Positions 5,698 to 7,408 of a stretch of 7,408 nt of DNA are shown here, one piece after another. Under the pieces are notes generated by a model, which did no database searches, had not been told where the DNA came from, and saw only the letters and a program-made list of their open reading frames with translations. Position 1 is the stretch's first letter, and every line of letters starts with the position of its first letter. The stretch is taken from NCBI GenBank assembly GCA_035630615.1, contig DASQKI010000078.1:1-7408 (forward strand), in the 5' to 3' direction. A program made the position numbers and the translations under genes. The DNA comes from DATFRX01 sp035630615 (lineage in GTDB: Bacteria; Actinomycetota; Actinomycetes; Propionibacteriales; Nocardioidaceae).

Positions 5698-6759
5698 GTG
5701 TCAACGATTCCGGTGGTGTGGTCGCCCCATACGCGGCGGCATGTCGCGGGTGCGGAGATCTGGGTCGGTGTTCGCATCCCTGGCACGGAGGTCCCGGAGC
5801 GGGTCGACCTGATCCGAGACACCCTGGTGGGGTCCGGGCACCGGCTGGTCGGGGCCGGGGCCCATGACGACGCGGCGCTGGTCACGGTGCACGACGCCGC
5901 ACTCGTAGAGCATCTGCGAACCGTCTATCCGACCTGGGTCGAGGCCGGCTTTCTCGACGATCCGGGTCAGGACCGGGTCGTGCCGTACGTCTTCCCGACC
6001 GCCGAGATGCTCGGCCCGCTGCCACGGCATGATGCGGCCGCGATCCATGCGCAGGCGGGGCTCTACGCCTACGACACGATGACCGTGCTCGGGCCGGGCA
6101 CCTACGACGCCGCTCGGGCCGCGATCGACTGTGCGCTGACCGCGGTCGATCTCGTCGTGGCGGGGGAGTCGGCGGCGTACGCGCTGTGTCGGCCACCGGG
6201 GCATCACGTGACCCGGTCGGCGTACGGCGGGTCCTGCTACCTCAACAACGCGGCGGTCGCCGCCCAGTCGCTTCGGAACGACCACGATCGGGTGGCGATC
6301 GTCGACCTCGACGCCCACCACGGCAACGGCACCGCCGCGATCTTCTACGAGCGCGGCGACGTCTTCTACGGCTCGGTCCACGTCGATCCCGGTGCCGGAT
6401 GGTTTCCGCACTTCGTCGGATTCGCGGACGAGCGAGGCGTGGGCGACGGCGCCGGCTGCACGCTCAACATCCCGCTCGCTCCCGGAAGCGATGACTCCGC
6501 ATGGCTGACCGCCGTGGCCGAGCTGGCTCGCGCCGTCGAGGCCTTCGGGGCGAGCGCCCTGGTCGTGTCGCTCGGCGTGGACGCCGCCGCGGCCGACCCG
6601 GAGAGTCCGCTGCTCGTCACCGAAAACGGGTACGCGGATGCCGGCCGGCTGCTCGGAGGCCTGAACCTGCCGAGCGTGATCGTCCAGGAGGGCGGTTACC
6701 ACCTCGAGTCGCTCGGCGGACTGGTCGCCGCGTACCTGTCGGGGCACGTCGACCGCTGA
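5698..6759 (+). CDS. Class II HDAC-like / acetylpolyamine amidohydrolase
   Basis: A 353-residue zinc hydrolase of the arginase/deacetylase fold, related to acetylpolyamine amidohydrolase (APAH) and bacterial HDAC-like enzymes. It should remove acetyl or other acyl groups from amines such as acetylpolyamines or acyl-lysine. All catalytic elements are present: the His pair H169-H170 (RPPGHH), zinc ligands D205 and H207 (DLDAHHGNG) and D295 (SLGVDA), and the transition-state tyrosine Y334 (QEGGY). The loop DPGAGWFPHFVGFADERG is of the APAH kind, which favours small polyamine substrates over proteins, although this is inference. GTG 5698 is chosen because STIPVVWSP matches the usual N-terminus of the group and a -10-like hexamer sits 6 nt before it. 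The frame is open a further 287 codons upstream (to 4837), but that part is antisense to the S58 gene and low-complexity. An in-frame GTG at 5662 is possible but adds unlikely residues. The gene ends 38 bp before uvrB. Confidence 0.9.
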   Translation: MSTIPVVWSPHTRRHVAGAEIWVGVRIPGTEVPERVDLIRDTLVGSGHRLVGAGAHDDAALVTVHDAALVEHLRTVYPTWVEAGFLDDPGQDRVVPYVFPTAEMLGPLPRHDAAAIHAQAGLYAYDTMTVLGPGTYDAARAAIDCALTAVDLVVAGESAAYALCRPPGHHVTRSAYGGSCYLNNAAVAAQSLRNDHDRVAIVDLDAHHGNGTAAIFYERGDVFYGSVHVDPGAGWFPHFVGFADERGVGDGAGCTLNIPLAPGSDDSAWLTAVAELARAVEAFGASALVVSLGVDAAAADPESPLLVTENGYADAGRLLGGLNLPSVIVQEGGYHLESLGGLVAAYLSGHVDR

Positions 6760-6767
6760 GCTCGGCA

Positions 6768-6790
6768 CTGTCGGCGTCGCGCCGTACCCT
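6768..6790 (+). promoter_or_regulatory. RecA-NDp / PafBC-type DNA-damage promoter of uvrB
   Basis: CTGTCGGCG (6768-6776), then 8 nt, then TACCCT (6785-6790). The mycobacterial RecA-independent damage promoter motif is TTGTCRGTG-N8-TANNNT. The left part matches 7 of 9 bases, the spacing of 8 is exact and the -10 matches fully. The -10 ends 7 nt before the uvrB ATG and no ribosome site is visible, so a leaderless mRNA is predicted. In mycobacteria this motif is activated by PafBC. Confidence 0.6.
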
Positions 6791-6797
6791 CGAACTC

Positions 6798-7408
6798 ATG
6801 AGACCGCTCTCCGAGCTGACCCGCGCCGTCGCGCCCTTCGACATGCGCGCCGACTTCGAGCCGTCCGGCGACCAGCCGGAGGCGATCGACCAGCTGGAAG
6901 CGCGAGTCAGAGCCGGCACCAAAGACAACGTGCTGCTCGGCGCCACCGGCACCGGCAAGACCGCGACCGTGGCATGGCTCGCCGAGAGGGTGCAGCGGCC
7001 CATCCTCGTGATGCAGCCCAACAAGACGCTCGCGGCGCAGTTCGCCAACGAGCTGCGGCAGTTCTTCCCCGACAACGCGGTCGAATACTTCGTCTCCTAC
7101 TACGACTACTACCAGCCCGAGGCCTACGTCCCGCAGACGGACACCTACATCGAGAAGGACTCCTCGATCAACGAGGAGGTCGAGCGGCTCCGCCACAGCG
7201 CCACCATGTCGCTGCTCACCCGCCGCGACGTCATCGTCGTCGCCAGCGTGAGCTGCATCTACGGCCTCGGGACGCCGCAGGAGTACGTCGACCGCATGGT
7301 CCGGCTCACCGTCGGCGACACGATCGAGCGCGACGCCCTCCTGCGCCGGCTCGTCGACGTGCAGTACACCCGCAACGACCTGGCCTTCACGCGCGGCACC
7401 TTCCGGGT
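6798..7408 (+). CDS. uvrB: Excinuclease ABC subunit UvrB, N-terminal part (runs off right edge)
   Basis: The first 203 residues of UvrB, the damage-verifying helicase-like subunit of nucleotide excision repair, which receives DNA from UvrA and recruits UvrC. Visible are the N-terminal FEPSGDQPEAI motif that contacts ATP, Walker A GATGTGKT (48-55, Lys54), motif Ia MQPNKTLAAQFANEL, the beta-hairpin that clamps DNA (YYDYYQPEAYVPQTDTYIEK, 101-120), SSINEEVERLRHSAT, and SVSCIYGLGTPQEY. The last codons (VQYTRNDLAFTRGTFR) enter domain 2, the UvrA-binding region. The family is about 690-720 residues, so some 500 residues lie beyond the window. The leader MRPLSELTRAVAPFDMRADF and the start of homology fix ATG 6798. 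No frameshift or lost motif is seen. It carries its own predicted promoter, so it need not be cotranscribed with the amidohydrolase upstream. Confidence 0.98.
   Translation, partial: MRPLSELTRAVAPFDMRADFEPSGDQPEAIDQLEARVRAGTKDNVLLGATGTGKTATVAWLAERVQRPILVMQPNKTLAAQFANELRQFFPDNAVEYFVSYYDYYQPEAYVPQTDTYIEKDSSINEEVERLRHSATMSLLTRRDVIVVASVSCIYGLGTPQEYVDRMVRLTVGDTIERDALLRRLVDVQYTRNDLAFTRGTFR

Noticed and set aside
5701..6768. 355-codon open frame on the minus strand opposite the amidohydrolase
   Set aside because: Shadow frame caused by high GC; rich in R, G, V and D with no recognisable motif, while the plus strand encodes a complete enzyme.
6790..6805. Possible LexA (SOS) box over the uvrB start
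   Set aside because: Only the left half TCGAAC is present; after 4 nt the right half reads GAGACC instead of GTTCGA, so the palindrome is not there.

Overview
The window looks like chromosomal DNA from a high-GC actinomycete. Evidence: strong G/C bias at third codon positions, GTG starts, a DUF222/HNH (13E12-type) protein, -10-like hexamers placed 6-7 nt before start codons (leaderless style), and a UvrB N-terminus of actinobacterial type. The UvrB leader resembles Propionibacteriales/Nocardioides-like proteins, but this is from memory and tentative.

Left part (1-2654) is an accessory, decaying region. It opens with the N-terminal end of an IS1595-type transposase running leftward off the window. 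Divergent from it, 39 bp away, is a DUF222/HNH protein whose HNH zinc-binding cysteines are replaced. Then comes a Nudix hydrolase with a perfect Nudix box but a shifted C-terminus, and a class I SAM methyltransferase that can only be read by changing frame twice.

Middle part (2660-6759) is well-preserved coding sequence built around a 36-bp divergent intergenic region. Leftward runs a two-gene operon with an ATGA start/stop overlap: a DmpA/P1-type self-processing aminopeptidase (S58 family), then a CocE/NonD-type (S15) serine hydrolase. Rightward runs a class II HDAC-like / acetylpolyamine amidohydrolase. All three have complete catalytic residues, and all are expected to act on amide or ester bonds of small molecules. 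A shared catabolic role is plausible but unproven.

Right end (6768-7408) holds the 5' part of uvrB. It is preceded by a sequence closely matching the RecA-NDp/PafBC DNA-damage promoter motif, with correct internal spacing, and the -10 ends 7 nt before the ATG, which predicts a leaderless, damage-inducible transcript.

No tRNA, rRNA, CRISPR array or convincing terminator was seen. No stretch over 300 bp lacks a gene; the intergenic gaps are 39 bp (104-142), 5 bp (2655-2659), 36 bp (5662-5697) and 38 bp (6760-6797). I see no clear-cut new defence or mobile system. The most interesting items are the amide-hydrolase cluster, the overlapping divergent promoters, and the uvrB promoter.
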